A stretch of 64,000 nucleotides of DNA from Ceratotherium simum simum (lineage: Eukaryota; Chordata; Mammalia; Perissodactyla; Rhinocerotidae), in contig NW_004454207.1 of assembly GCF_000283155.1 (NCBI RefSeq), positions 14,587,358 to 14,651,357 of the forward strand. Direction: 5' to 3'. Within the stretch, counting starts at the first letter, position 1. The number at the start of each line of letters is the position of its first letter. Shown piece by piece: positions 1 to 12,014 of this stretch. Position numbers and translations under genes: made by a program. The notes beneath the pieces are model-generated. The model did not search any database. It had not been told where the DNA came from and saw nothing but the letters and a program-made list of their open reading frames with translations.

Positions 1-118
1 GGCCATGCTGAGGCCGCGTCCCACATACAGCAACTAGAAGGATGTGCAGCTATGACATACAACTATCTACTGGAGCTTTGGGGGGAAAAAATAAAAATAA
101 ATAAAATCTTTAAATAAA
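1..118 (+). mobile_element. ERE-type SINE, 3' part, cut by window start
   Basis: Short-type perissodactyl SINE body: the GGCCATGCTGAGGC motif, CAACTAGAAGGATGTGCA, TATCTACTGGAGCTTTGGGG and an A-rich tail with AATAAA units. The tRNA-like head lies outside the window, so neither the start nor the target duplication can be judged. The body matches the copies at 55104-55313 and 55735-56098. Confidence 0.9.
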
Positions 119-934
119 AAAATGGAATTATCAGGTAAAAATAAATGGTCTCTACCGATGTCATCACACAAGTGTAAACTGTGGGTGATCATCACAAACT
201 AAACTGCGATGAGTCATTCAAATATGTTGAAAAATTTAGGCCTGCTGTTAAATTCTATATAGTAATTTCAAACACAACAGAAAGAGTACATTGGTTTAGA
301 AGCTACTTCCTAGATCATTTTTTAGATTGTTCTTCCAAAATAGTTTCATTAAAATTATTTACTGATTAAATTATTTGATGATGCAAACAGGGCAAGAATT
401 TGTTAGTTCTACTTCAACATTTAGCTCAAGTGAAATAAGCCCAGTTTAAGAGTTGCCTTCAATTCTCAACCTCATAAACAATATATCCATTACTAAAAGT
501 AGCACTACCATTACATGTTCAAAATCATTCAAGATCCTTGGAATTGCATCTATTCAAAATTAAGCTTCTATTTTTAATGGTCTATGATTATTTTTGTCCT
601 AAAATTAGCAAAGACAGTATATTATCCAAAAATGGACCATAGATCTGAGATTATTTTGACTTTGTTTTATGTCTCCTAATTTGATCTCCAATCTGTATTA
701 TGTTTAATCATTAAGGCATTTTTACTTGAACCCAGAAAAATCAATGGGAAATTTAATATTTGCTGTAGTTTGCTCTGAAGAGTGAAGGTAATTCATTATT
801 TTTTCCATTGTATAATGATATATTCCTTCTATAACATTTCTTATTTTAGGTGTGAATTCACAAGTAATGTTCCCTGGGCAATAATGTAGAAACAAATAAA
901 TATATTCAACAAAGATTATAATGATGAAACCAAC
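119..934. other. AT-rich sequence, nothing recognised
   Basis: No repeat family, splice-like exon or long reading frame was recognised. The single 62-codon open stretch at 181-369 has no recognisable domain and is of a length expected by chance. Confidence 0.5.
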
Positions 935-1415
935 TGTAGTGAGTTAAATAGTGTCCCTCCAAAATTCTTGTCCACCCAGAAACTCAGAATGTGACCTTTT
1001 TGAGCAATAGGATCTTAGCAGATGTAATTAATTAAGGATCTCAAGATGAAATCATTCTGGATTTAGAGTGGGCCCTAAATCCACCGACTGCTGGTATCAT
1101 AAGAAAAAGAATAGGGAGACTTGGACATAGAAAGACACACAGACCCAGAGGGAACAGACACACAGAGAGAAGGCAGCAATGTGAAGTTGGAAGCAGAGAT
1201 TGGAGTTATGCTTCCATAAAGCCAAGGAACACCAAGAGCCACCATAGGTTGAAAGAGGCAAGGAAGGATTCTTCCCTAGAGCCTTTGAAGTGAATGTGGC
1301 CCTGCTGACATATGGATTTCAGACTTCTAGACTCCATAATGTGAGAGAATAAATTTCTGTTGTTTTAAGCCACATGGTTTGGTACTTTGTTACAGCAGCC
1401 CTAGGAAACTAATAC
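935..1415 (+). mobile_element. MLT1-type solo LTR (ERVL-MaLR)
   Basis: The block starts TGTAGTGAGTTAAATAGTGTC and ends CCTAGGAAACTAATACA, the TG...CA form of an LTR. Inside are MLT1 landmarks: GTGGGCCCTAAATCCA, AATAAATTTCTGTTGTTTTA (polyadenylation region) and TTGTTACAGCAGCCCTAGG. The length of about 480 bp suits a complete LTR. No internal retroviral sequence follows, so this is a solo LTR or an LTR left after decay. The family is from recognition; the exact subfamily is not assigned. Confidence 0.85.
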
Positions 1416-2025
1416 AAGTGTAATGGTAATTTGCAGTTATAAGAAATCTAGTTGCCAGTGAATAGACTTAATCAGCTAAACTATTTGCTTCCAAATTGTT
1501 TCTTGATTATACATTTTTTAAAAATTTCTTTTGTTATTAATAATAAAATGATTGACAATAGTTGCCAGTTAGATTGTCAGAATTAATGTCAAAATATAAA
1601 GTTGGGAATGTTTTAATACCGCTTTACTGGTTATGAGAATCTTTGTTTAAGAGTCAGATTTAAAGATCATTTATTCTATGAATTTTCCAAAGACACATGA
1701 TATCTTTTCTTTTTTTCTTTAAAGTCTATAGGTAAATCAACTCTTTGATTATAACTCCCCAATAATGAGACTTGAAAAACACAATAAATAAATATATCAA
1801 TGCCATGGTCAGATGTGTCTACATTCTAAGCTAGTTCCTAGTAAGACAAACATACTTGAGATAGAAATTAAAGAATAGGGTATAAGTGAGGATAGAAGAA
1901 AATGTAGTTAAAGCTTATGTCAGTCATAAAAACGGAGAGATCAGAAATCTTAATTTCTGGTCCTTTTATTATTTTTGCAGGAAATCCATTTAACCTCTTT
2001 GGGTCTTATTTTCTTGCCTATTAAA
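1416..2025. other. AT-rich sequence, nothing recognised
   Basis: Between the MLT1 LTR and the L1 start. No repeat, RNA or coding signal recognised. Confidence 0.5.
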
Positions 2026-3222
2026 AGAAGATCTCGAATAAACAATCTAACTTTATACCTTAAGGAACTATAAAAGAAGAACAAACTAAGCTCAAAGTCA
2101 GCAGAGAAAGAAAATAATAAAGTTTAGAGCAGAAATAAACAAAATAGAAAATAGAAAAACGGTAGAAAAAAATCAACAGAAGAGCTGCCTTTTGCAAAGA
2201 TAAACAAAATTGATAAACTGTTAGCTGACTAGCTAAGAAAAAAAGAAGACTCAGATAAATAAAATCAGAAATGAAAGAGGAGATATTACAACTGAGCACA
2301 GAAACACAAATGATCATGAGACTACTATCAACAATTATACATCAACATTTGGATAACCTAGAAGAAATGGATTAGTTCCTAGAAGCATACAATTTACCAA
2401 GACAGAATTATGAAGAAATTGAAAATCTGAACAGACCAATGATGTTTAAGGAGATTTAATCAGTAATCAAAGACCTCCCAACAGAGAAAATTCCAGGACC
2501 AGATGTCTTCACAGGTAAATTACACCAAACATTTAAAGAAGAATTAATACCAATCCTTAAACTCTTCTAAAAAAATTGAAGAAGGAATATTTCCAAACTC
2601 ATTTTATTAGGCTAGCATATTACCTTGATACCAAAGCCAGATAAAAACACTACAAGAAAAGAAAACTACAAGCCAATATCCCTGTTGAACATAGATGCAA
2701 AAATCCTCTACAAAATACTAGCAAGACAAATTCGACAGCACATAAAAAGAAAATACACCATGACCAAATGGAATTTAGCCCTAGGATGCAAGGAGAGTTC
2801 AAGGTATACAAATCAATAAATGTGTTCCCCACGTTAACAGAATAAAGGGAAAAATCGCATAATCATCTCAATAGATACCAAAAAAGCATTTAACAAAATT
2901 CAACACCGTTTCATGATAAAAAGTCTCAACAAAGTAGGTGTAGAGGGTATTTACCTCAACATAGTAAAGGCCTTACATGACAAGGCCACAGCTAACATCA
3001 TACTCAATGGGGAAAAACTGAAAACTTTCCTCTAAGATCAAGAATAAGACTAGGATGCCCACTCTAGCCATAGGAATTCAGCATAGTACTGGAAGTCCCA
3101 GCCAGAGCAATTAGGCAAGAAAAAGATATAAAAGGCCCCCAAATTGGAAAAAAAAAAAAGAAGTAAATTATCTCCGTTTGAAGATGACTTGATTTTATAT
3201 GTAGAAAAGCTTAAAGACTCCA

Positions 3223-3260
3223 GAAAAAAAAAAAAAAAACGCACACACGCACACACACAA
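3223..3260. repeat. A-run followed by (CA)n inside L1
   Basis: About 17 A residues followed by CGCACACACGCACACACACA, interrupting the reverse transcriptase region of the surrounding L1. It is a local simple-sequence expansion that destroys the reading frame. Confidence 0.85.
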
Positions 3261-4280
3261 GTTAGAACTAATAAATGAATCCAGTAAAGTGGCAGGATAC
3301 AAAATCAATTTACAAAAATCAGTTGTGTTTCTATACACTGACAACAAGCTATCCCCAAAGGAAGTTATTAAAAATTCCCATTTACTATAGCATGAAAAAG
3401 AATAAAATACTCAGCAGTAAACTTAACCAAGGAGGTGAAAGACTTGTATACTGAAAACTACAAAACATTGCTGAAAGAAATTAAAGACACAAATAAATGG
3501 GAAGACATCTGAGTTCGTGAATTGGAAGATGTAATATTCTTAAAATGTCTATACTACCCAAAGTGACCTATAGATTCAATGCACTCCCTATCAAAATCCC
3601 ACGGTATTTTTTTGCTGAAAAAGAAAAAGCAATCCCAAATCTCATATGGAATCACAGAAGACCCAAATAACCAAAGAAATCTTGAGAAAGAACAAAACTG
3701 GAGGCATCACACTTCCTGATTTCGAAATATACTATAAAGCATCAGTAATTAAAACAGTATGTTACTGCTATAAAAACAGACATATAGACCAATGTAATAG
3801 AACAGAGAGTTCAGAAAAAAACTCCACACACATATGGTAAACTGATCTTTGACAAGGACACCAAGAATGCACAATGAAGAAAGGATAATATCTTCAACAA
3901 ATGGTGCTGGAAAAACTAGTATCTACATGCTAAAGAATGAAATCGGACCCTTATCTTTCACTTTTCACAAAAATCAACTAAAAATGGAGTAATGATTTAA
4001 ATGTAAGACTTCAAACTATAAACTCCTAAAAGAATACTTAGGAGAAAAGATTTATGACATTGGTCTTGTCAACGATTTTTTGGATCTGACACCAAAAGCA
4101 AAAGCAACAAAAGCAAAAATAGACGTGTGTGATTACATCAAACTAAAAAGCTTTTGCATAGCAAAGGAAATAATCAAAGTAAAAAGGCAACCTATGGAAT
4201 GGGAGAATATATTTGCAAACCATATCTTCAATAAGAGGTTAATATCCAAAATATATAAGTAACTTCTACAACTCAACAGC

Positions 4281-4310
4281 AAATAATAATAATAATAATA
4301 ATAATAATAA
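4281..4310. repeat. (AAT)n microsatellite inside L1
   Basis: Ten AAT units following an L1 CAACTCAACAGC motif, where L1 copies usually have only A-rich sequence. Probably polymorphic. Confidence 0.9.
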
Positions 4311-5199
4311 CCCAGTTAAAAAATGGCTAAAGTGCTTGAACAGATATTTCTCCAAAGAAGACATACAAATGGCTATCAGGTATATGAAAAAATGTTCAAC
4401 ATCACTAATCATCGGGGAAACGCAAATCAAAATCAGAATGAGATATCACTTCACACACCTGTTAGGATGGCTTTTATCAGAAAAACAAAAGATAATGGTT
4501 GGTGATGATGTGGAGAAATTGGAATCCTTTTGTAATCCTTTTATCCTTATAATCCTTTATAACAACATAAATGTTGTAGCCACTATGAAAAACAGTGTGG
4601 AGTTTCCTTAAAAAATTAAAAGTTGAACTACCATATGATCTAGCAATTCCATTTCTGGGTATATATCCGAAAGTATTGAAATCTGGATCTCAAAGAGATA
4701 TCTGCACTCCCAGGTACATAGCAGCGTTATTCACAATAGCCAAGAGGTAGAAACAACCTAAATGTCCATTGATGGATGAGTAGATAAAGAAAATGTGGTA
4801 TGTACGTAAATGGAATATTATTCACCCTTAAAAAAAAGGAAATTCCACCACGTGCAGCAACATAGATGAACTTGGAAAACATTACGCTAAATGAAATAAA
4901 TCAGTCACAGAAGGACAAATACTGAGTGATTCCACTTATATGAGTTATCTAAAAATAGTCAAATTCATAGAAACAGAGAGTAGGATGGTGGTTGCCAGGG
5001 GTTGGAGGGAGGGGGAATTGGGAGTTGCTGTTCAGTGGATATAAAGTTTGTTATACAAGATGAATAAACTCTAGAGATCTACTGTACAACATTGTGCATA
5101 TAGTTAACAATACTCTATTATGCACTTAAAATTTATTATGAGGGTAGTTCTCTTTTTAGTGTTCTTACCGCAATAAAAACAACTAAAAATTAAAAGGCT

Positions 5200-5375
5200 T
5201 GAAAAAAATCACACATCAATATTGGTTCATTTGTTGTGACAAATATAACACAGTAATATATCAACAAAGAGAGAAACTTGGTTAGGGATATTTGGGAACT
5301 CTGTACCATCTTTGGAACTTTTCTGTAAATAAAAAAGCATTATAAAATTAAAAGTTTGTTTAAAAAAACAAAACT
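5200..5375 (+). mobile_element. Older L1 3' UTR end
   Basis: Resembles the last bases of an L1MC-like 3' UTR: TTGGTTCATTTGTTGTGACAA, GGATATTTGGGAACTCTGTA, CTTTTCTGTAAATAAAAAAG and an A-rich end. It sits directly behind the longer L1, which suggests the longer copy inserted into or beside this older one. Subfamily uncertain. Confidence 0.6.
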
Positions 5376-6199
5376 CCCCAAGTATAAATAATTGTAATGT
5401 TATGATTGAAGGATTTTTTATAATATTTTAACATTCCACTATATAAAAATTGAAAACATTTTTAAAAATCCCAAATACAAGATTTTGGCTAACAAAATGA
5501 CTATTTTATTTTTAACATAGAGAATAGGTATGTCTTTTCTCAATCAAAACAAAGTCAAGCAGAATACCTAAGAGACTTCTGTCTTTAAGTACTGAGGTCA
5601 ATGGAAGTTTAATTATAATATCCCAAAAAGTGCATAATAGGATATTGCTGCTCTTATATAAGGAGTATGTGGATACATTTTAGTAAAATAAACAAATAAG
5701 CGAAGAATTATATTTCTATGTAATTGAAAACTAAATGGAAATTTTTAAAAAATAGAAATGGAGAAAAATCCCAAAACTCAGTCACCTAAACCAACAGTGC
5801 CATCTAATATCCACTTTTGAAATCTAAGACATGTTCAGTTCTTAGCAGAGAAGCTAATCTACTGATTAACGGTTAGGTGACTCTGGATCTACATTATCCA
5901 TCTTATTTAAACAAGAAAGCCACAGGACTTACTTCACTTTGTCCTGTAGAATCAATATACTTAAAACTTAACATTTTAATATAGGATTTAAAAGTCTTGA
6001 ACAACCTCAGTATACAAAAGTGACATATGACTGAAGAATGGGGGCATGCTGAAGTTCTAAATAACTTAACTCTAAATATTAACAGCTATATTTTAAATGT
6101 CTCTCATTTTCAGCATCGACATCACAGCAGTCTTAGGAGGCTGAATTAGCTGGTCCTACCCTCTACTGCCAGCTCTGCCACTCGCTAGCTGGGAGCTGG
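5376..6199. other. AT-rich sequence, nothing recognised
   Basis: No repeat family, RNA gene or coding region recognised. Confidence 0.5.
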
Positions 6200-6305
6200 G
6201 AGACTGAATCACCTGTCCAAAATTCCCCAGCTACCGGCGGCTGAGTTAGTTAATTAAGGGTCACATCCTCTAGGTCTTAATCCAGAGGATTTTTCACTGT
6301 AACAT
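6200..6305 (-). mobile_element. Possible MIR relic
   Basis: Weak resemblance to the antisense MIR core (CCCCAGCTACCGGCGGCTGAG compared with CACAGCTAGTAAGTGGCAGAG, followed by CTTAATCCAGAGG). Too diverged to be certain. Confidence 0.3.
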
Positions 6306-6635
6306 TTACTTTGGTCGTGGGGGACGACCCTCTGAAAAATCTATGGAAAAAATTTGCTCTAGCTGATATAAAAGAGCCTAATAATATTTTTGAGCATAAA
6401 TTAAGATTTTGATTGTATTTAGGTGGGCTTAAAAATATGTTTCAATTGAAAATATGTTTTGTTGTTTTAGCACAGAAGACGAAGAAACCAACAAAATAAT
6501 AACAGCTTTCAAAAATCAAGACAAAACATGTTTTATGACACCTTTTATGAACTAAAATTGATGTTTCCATTTGCTCCCATGACCCTCAATTACTGATGTA
6601 AAAAGTGTATATTAGTAATACCAGTAACCACTCAT

Positions 6636-6795
6636 ACGTACTGAGCATTTATATATTTTCAAGAATTTAAGTTTCATCATAACTCTTTGTAGAAGGCTCA
6701 AATAGTTTCCCATCATACAGATGAGGAAACTGAAGAAGGCACAGATCATTCAAATAACTTTCCTAAGATTACAGCTGACAAATGTCACTCTCTAT
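6636..6795 (-). mobile_element. MIR SINE
   Basis: Antisense MIR core: TACTGAGCATTTATATATTT, then CAGATGAGGAAACTGAAGAAGG, CCTAAGATTACAGCTGACAA. The order and spacing match the MIR consensus read on the minus strand. Old and diverged. Confidence 0.85.
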
Positions 6796-9215
6796 ATTCA
6801 AATACAGTGTGACTGTAGATGTCTCCTGGGCTTTGGTGCTATATGAAACCCCAAAACTCTGACATAGGGTGTATAATTTATAGTGAAAGACTTGCACAAT
6901 TCTTTCATTCATTAATACACTCATTGATTCCATTTTTATATAATACTAGGGAGAAAAAGATGAATAAGGAAAAGTTTATCATTGCAAAGTAGTCTGTAAG
7001 GGTAAAATCACAACTTTTAATATTTATTTAATAGAACAGGCAATTTTTCCAGTCATTTTTAAGGAAGAAAACATTTTAGATGTGTTTCTTTGTAACTATT
7101 GTAGCAAATCACTATAGTTACTACAATTAATTGTGATTCTACAATTAATTGTGATTATTTTGAATATTACCTCATTAAAATAAGAATAAATGATGGAACT
7201 ACCATATCATAAATAAAAATGAAATAAAATAAAGATCCAATTTTGAAAAATATATATGACTTTTGACTTTGAGAAGACACTTCATTCATATTTATGGAAC
7301 ACTCCTAAGGGTTTGTCAAAGAGCTGTAAACTTCTGGGAAATAATACAGAAACATTTATGTGCAGGAATACAGCTGTGGAATTTGTACATAGTTAGCATA
7401 AATAATTTTTACATGAACCTTAATGAAGTCTTAAGCGCATATTCTGGAAGCCTCTCCAATTTTCAAAAAGCTCTATTTGGCTTCCTTTGTTTGATTTAGG
7501 TCTGCAGGATGGCTGTGCTCCAAGTCAGTAACATAACAACACAAAGGAGCTCAGTCATGTATTGTGCAAACCAGGTGCGTAATTAAGTCTGTGCCTTGGT
7601 TCAGTTGTTTTGATCTTTCCTCACTGTCTTGTATGGACCCTGCAAGACTCTGTGCACCAATATCTGCCAATTAGGCCATGAAATCTGTCCTGCCATTGGA
7701 TGAACCTTCTCATCTTCTTAGTGTTGCCTCTGTATTTGACTAAAACATTCCTGATACCTAAGTAAACATCATCTTATTCTGAACAACCACTATCCCTTCC
7801 ACTCACAAATACGCTGACACCCACATATAATGGAACTAAAAAATGTTTGAGGGTTTTTTCAGGCCAAAAGTTCTAACAATCTCCTCCTAATTTGGTGTAT
7901 GAGGAAATTTTGCAAAAAGAAAAGTTTCTTTGAAAGTACCCCATATAAGCCCATCCAAAAACCAACTGGCATTCACAAACGAAGAAGCTCACTATCAATT
8001 TCTCAGGAATAATGGTTGCAGCTGATTATGTTGATTATACTTAAAGGATAATTGAAACAGAGTTTGATATGCGTGGAAGTTGATTTAGAGAAGACCTGCT
8101 CTTTGTCCTTGTGTTCAGAAGGAGAAAAGAGTTGCAGTTTAATTAAAATGAACAGGTCTTCAGCTAGAGATAAGTAACAGAGAGGCTCACATTAAAATGA
8201 ATTGAAGGTATCAAATCTATATCAAGCAAAAAAGTATTAAAATGTTCATCCCAATGACCATAGCATGCTACTAACACATCCAAACTATATATCTTGAACA
8301 AACTCTTTCATTGTTGTACTGTATTTTGGCAAGAGCTGCATTTAGACTCAAGATAGTAATGCTTTATTAATTTATCAAAATGTATGAAATATACAGTACA
8401 TTGTGTCCCTGTTTCCATCACTGTATTTGATGTGCATAGTCAAAATACTTTAATGACTTAAATTTATTTTAATTTTAAAGTAGTCTACCTAATATCATAC
8501 AGCCAAGTAATGAATCATCAATAAATATTGACTGACTAAAGAGGTCAATTGTTATGAAAGATGGGTGTCCTCTGTTCACAGACTCACAGCCACTATTACA
8601 CACACAAACACACACACAATATGATACAATTAAAAAGAAAAATAAAGCAGCACAAAAAATGCTAAAGCGCATCTTCAAGATCACCAACAACAATAAAACC
8701 AGACTTGTTTTTGCTTTCCTGTAAGGAGAAGATTGAGGCAAAGAGTAGAAAGAAAAAAAAAGAACCTACGGTAGCCAAGACTCAATTCATAAGGGTTTTA
8801 TAAACCAAAGCCAACAACATGAATTGTTCCTGGAAGCAAATGTACAATCATAGCCAGTCTTGGAGCATGGATATCACATTCAACATATGGCAGATTTGTT
8901 CAAGCATATGGTACACCAATTTACACTTGTGGAAACGTCTTCCTTTCCCCTCCATCCTTTCCTATGGGAGAGTGTGTTTCTGGGGTTAACAGAGCAATGG
9001 AAATCTGTCATAGACTATAAGAGACTTGTATGTTCAAACCAAACTAGCAAGTATAGGCTCAGACATGGTTCTTACAGGAAAGATCAAGTGGCTATAGTGT
9101 TTGGATGCTAAAGCATTATAGATTCAAGAAAATCCTAATATTTCACCTTTAGTAAATAGCATTCATTATGTTCCTATTGGATTTTCAGGATCCTAGGAGT
9201 AGCTTCCCTTTAAAC
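6796..9215. other. Mostly unique AT-rich sequence
   Basis: No coding exon or repeat family recognised across about 2.4 kb. It contains a small tandem duplication of 18 bases at 7122-7157 (ACAATTAATTGTGATT units) and a short CA tract at 8597-8618. Open stretches such as 8475-8741 (minus) have no recognisable domain. Confidence 0.5.
8597..8618. repeat. Short imperfect (CA)n
   Basis: ACACACAAACACACACACA, interrupted by one AAA. Short. Confidence 0.7.
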
Positions 9216-9678
9216 CAGTAATTCATCTGGGATCTATAGAAGTACAAGGAGTCTGCAGATACAATTCAGGGGATCCCTAAACTTGGATGGAAAAAAATAT
9301 GTTCACTAGGTTTAACTGAAATTGATCTTTTTCTTTTAGTAGTAGTACTAGCAGTAACTATGATTTTGTAACCAATAAAGTCACAGATATTATTATATCC
9401 CATTATACTTGTCAAGGATCTCTTAAAATATCTTTTATGATTATAACGAATTCAAAATTGCTATAATTATTAGACCTGCCAATAGATATTGTTATTAAAA
9501 GCATTAGGAAAAAAATGTACATACCCTTACATCACAAATTTAATATTTTGATGACTGTATTTTAAATGGTTCCATTGTAATCCTATGCATTTAATAATGT
9601 TATTCTGAGATACCATACACACATACCACCAGGGGTCCAAAGAGGTTGTGACTTTTAAAAGGTTAAGGACCCCAACTT
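9216..9678 (+). mobile_element. hAT-like (Charlie-type) DNA transposon relic
   Basis: Begins near CCAGTAATTCATCTGGGATC and ends near AGGTTAAGGACCCCAAC, diverged versions of the CAGTGGTTCTTAACC-type hAT terminal repeat. The interior carries GGGGATCCCTAAACTTGGATGG, AATAAAGTCACAGATATT, ATGCATTTAATAATGTTATTCTGAG and CAGGGGTCCAAAGAGG, which I recognise from a common mammalian non-autonomous element. No transposase coding. The exact family name is not assigned. Confidence 0.65.
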
Positions 9679-10440
9679 TAAATACCTCAAAAAACTCTAA
9701 GGGTTCCAAAAGGGTTGTGGACAATCATATCTGACAACAGGCTAGATATGGCCCTTAATGCAAGATTTTGCTTAGTTTGAAATGCAAAATTTGACATTGA
9801 TTTTAAATAATAATACTGTTGATGTATCAGAGATCCAAGCTTTAGTTACTTTGTCACTATCTTTGGATTTATATGTTTCCAGGCATGTCCCAGAATTGGA
9901 AAGTGTTCCCAAGCAGCAGTCTAATTGTGTAAGGGACTAGAGAAAGGGGTAAAGTTACAGGTGGTGCTCTAAAAATTGAAACTGGGAACATTTTTATAAA
10001 AGTGTCAGCACACACCTAATGGATCTATGAAAACTTACAAGAACACCTATGCACATTCACGTCCAAGAATTTTAATCCTCTATCCATCCTAATGTGAATA
10101 TCTGGCCACTTTCATAGGAATCATTTCTGGGTCAATCCCTAAAGCAACGCTTCCCCTGCATCTAATTTTCACATATCCTTGACAGTTTAAACTATAAAAT
10201 TGACATTCTAATCTTAAACTTTTATATATAAAATTGACTCTTGAATCTTATTAAAATTGAATTCTATTCTGCTGAACTGGCAGTTTAAGTTGTCATGAAA
10301 ATGTCAATTGCCTTCAAGTTTGTTTTTCGTGTGTGTGTGCATAGGTCATTTGAGGAAGTTTTTCTTACCAAAGAGTTTTGGCAAATTATTTTTCCATAAA
10401 TCTGTTTGTTTTAGTCTCAGTGACCAGTGGCTATGACTGT
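9679..10440. other. AT-rich sequence, nothing recognised
   Basis: No repeat or gene recognised. A short second copy of the transposon's GGGTTCCAAAAGGGTTGTGG-like end occurs at about 9698-9720. Confidence 0.45.
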
Positions 10441-10928
10441 GCTCAGAGGGAATGATAGCTGTGCTCTGCATGGGCAATAGTGCCCAGAAGAATTTTCCAA
10501 AGTTTCAGAACAAAGCCAAAGAGAAACTGGCTAAACATGATTATCATTGTCTTAGCCTAGGTTCACTGGAGAACAGAGCCTGTGGTGAAAACTTATTGGG
10601 GAGTTTGAAAAGCAGGAGTACCAGAAAAGTTAGAGAAGAAGGAGAGCAAATACTGAGGGTACCAAATGCCAATTCTAAAGAAAGCAAAGGCTGAGAGACC
10701 AAGCAGAAAAGCTACGGCTCAGAGATTTCAGGTGGCAACAACGTTGCAGAAATGAAAATCCGAGTAAAGACTATCAAGGCAGCCAGGACACGAGGGGCCA
10801 AGGTCCAGAGATGAGAGAACCTAGAAAAGTAAGTACAGCACAGCCTCAACAAATTCTAAAACCCAAAGAATAATAAATATAAATAAAATCTTAAATAAGT
10901 ATATCATAGCTTGATGAAAATCAAATAT
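10441..10928. other. Purine-rich block, possibly an unclassified old repeat
   Basis: Contains CCTAGGTTCACTGGAGAACAG and ACTTATTGGGGAGTTTG followed by purine-rich sequence. This recalls the block at 35400-35540 (CTAGGTTCACC..., GTTTATTAGAGTATTCTTGGG, GAAGGAGGAGG), so the two may belong to one old family. The 80-codon open stretch at 10452-10694 has no recognisable domain. Confidence 0.3.
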
Positions 10929-10942
10929 AAAGAGGAAATCTT

Positions 10943-11277
10943 TTTTATTTTATTTTATTTATTTATTTATTTATTTACTTTTGTGAGGAAGATCAGCCCT
11001 GAGCTAACATCCATGCCAATCCTCCTCTTTTTGCTGAGGAAGACTGGCTCTGAGCTAACATCTATTGCCAATCCTCCTCCTTTTTTCCCCCTTTTTCTCC
11101 CCAAGGCCCCAGTAGATAGTTGCATGTCATAGTTGCACATCCTTCTAGTTGCTGTATGTGGGACACCACCTCAGCATGGCTGGAGAAGCAGTGCGTCAGT
11201 GCACGCCCAGGATCCGAACCCAGGCCGCCAGCAGCGGAGCGCACGCACTTAAATGCTAAGCCACAGGGCCGGCCCCT
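10943..11277 (-). mobile_element. ERE-type SINE, long composite form
   Basis: Complete minus-strand copy. Read from the right: a GGCCGGCCCTGTGGC head, a tRNA-like promoter region with a GGTTCGGATCC-like B box, the GGATGTGCAACTATGACAT module, then the AGATGTTAGCTCAGAG and CTCAGGGCTGATCTTCCTCA modules, and an A/AAAT-rich tail (T-rich at 10943-10980 on the plus strand). Flanking target duplication AAAGAGGAAATCTT at 10929-10942 and AAAGGGGAAATCTT at 11278-11291 (13 of 14 match). Confidence 0.95.
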
Positions 11278-11291
11278 AAAGGGGAAATCTT

Positions 11292-12010
11292 GAAGAAGGC
11301 AGATGAAAAGACATATTATCTTCTAATAAACAATAAGATTGAGAGTTGATTTTTCAACAGAAAATATGAAAGTCATGAAACAATGGAATGCCATTTTTAA
11401 AAGAGACAAAACTGCTAATCTAAAATTCTATATCCATTTAAAAATTCTTCCAAAGTGAAGATAAAATTTAGATCGTTTTAGATAAATAAAAGAAATGGGA
11501 GAGCTCATGACCAGCAGAACTTCACTATAATATATCCAAATGGACTTCTTCCAGCAGAAGGAAAATCATCCCAGGTAGAAGCCTTTGTTCCTGGAAATGC
11601 AGGAACAAATGAAGAAAATTGCAAAGGATTGACAGATATTTTTATATAAATTAATATAGGATATTATAAACAATGCTCATTATGTCTTATGGCATTAAAT
11701 ATGTGTAAAATTAAAATATACGACAATACTGCAAAAAGTGAGAAGGAATAAACATAGATCTAATGTACAAACTTTCTAATATTATCTGGAAAGTTAAAAA
11801 GTACTAAATTATAGTCAACTGTAATATGCCACCAAAATATCAATAGTAATAGAGGGATAACTAACAAGCTAAAAGGAAGGGGCAATTGAATAAAAAACAA
11901 ACAAAAAACTCGATCATTCCAAATGTGGGCAAAAATGAGAAAAAAATGGACTAAATAATATCACTAATGAAAAAAATTGAAAAAATAACTTTTAAGTCAA
12001 AATCCAACCA
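11292..12010 (+). mobile_element. Probable old L1-related sequence
   Basis: TTTTTCAACAGAAAATATGAA, CTAAAATTCTATATCCA, CTTCCAAAGTGAAGATAAAA and AGATAAATAAAAGAAATGGGAGAG resemble a block found in old mammalian L1 or half-L1 elements. The right-hand part (11660-12010) is A-rich and less certain. It is followed in the same orientation by clear ORF2 3' sequence, so the two may be one insertion. Confidence 0.5.
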
Positions 12011-12014
12011 TATC

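Larger units (their letters stand above)
2026..5195 (+). mobile_element. 5'-truncated L1 (L1M-type), decayed ORF2 and 3' UTR
   Basis: About 3.2 kb of sense L1 beginning in the ORF2 linker, after the endonuclease, and running through reverse transcriptase, the C-terminal region and a 3' UTR that ends in CAATAAAAACAAC near 5185. Recognisable pieces are KPDK...[15 protein letters not shown] (2634-2705), the catalytic block at about 3175-3210, and the C-terminal AKEIIKVKRQP region near 4160-4190. Stops and frameshifts break it throughout. The active-site motif, normally F-A-D-D, reads F-E-D-D here. Two simple repeats have grown inside it (3223-3260 and 4281-4310). The 8-base match ATTAAAAG at 2020-2027 and 5189-5196 may be the target duplication but is short. 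Confidence 0.93.
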
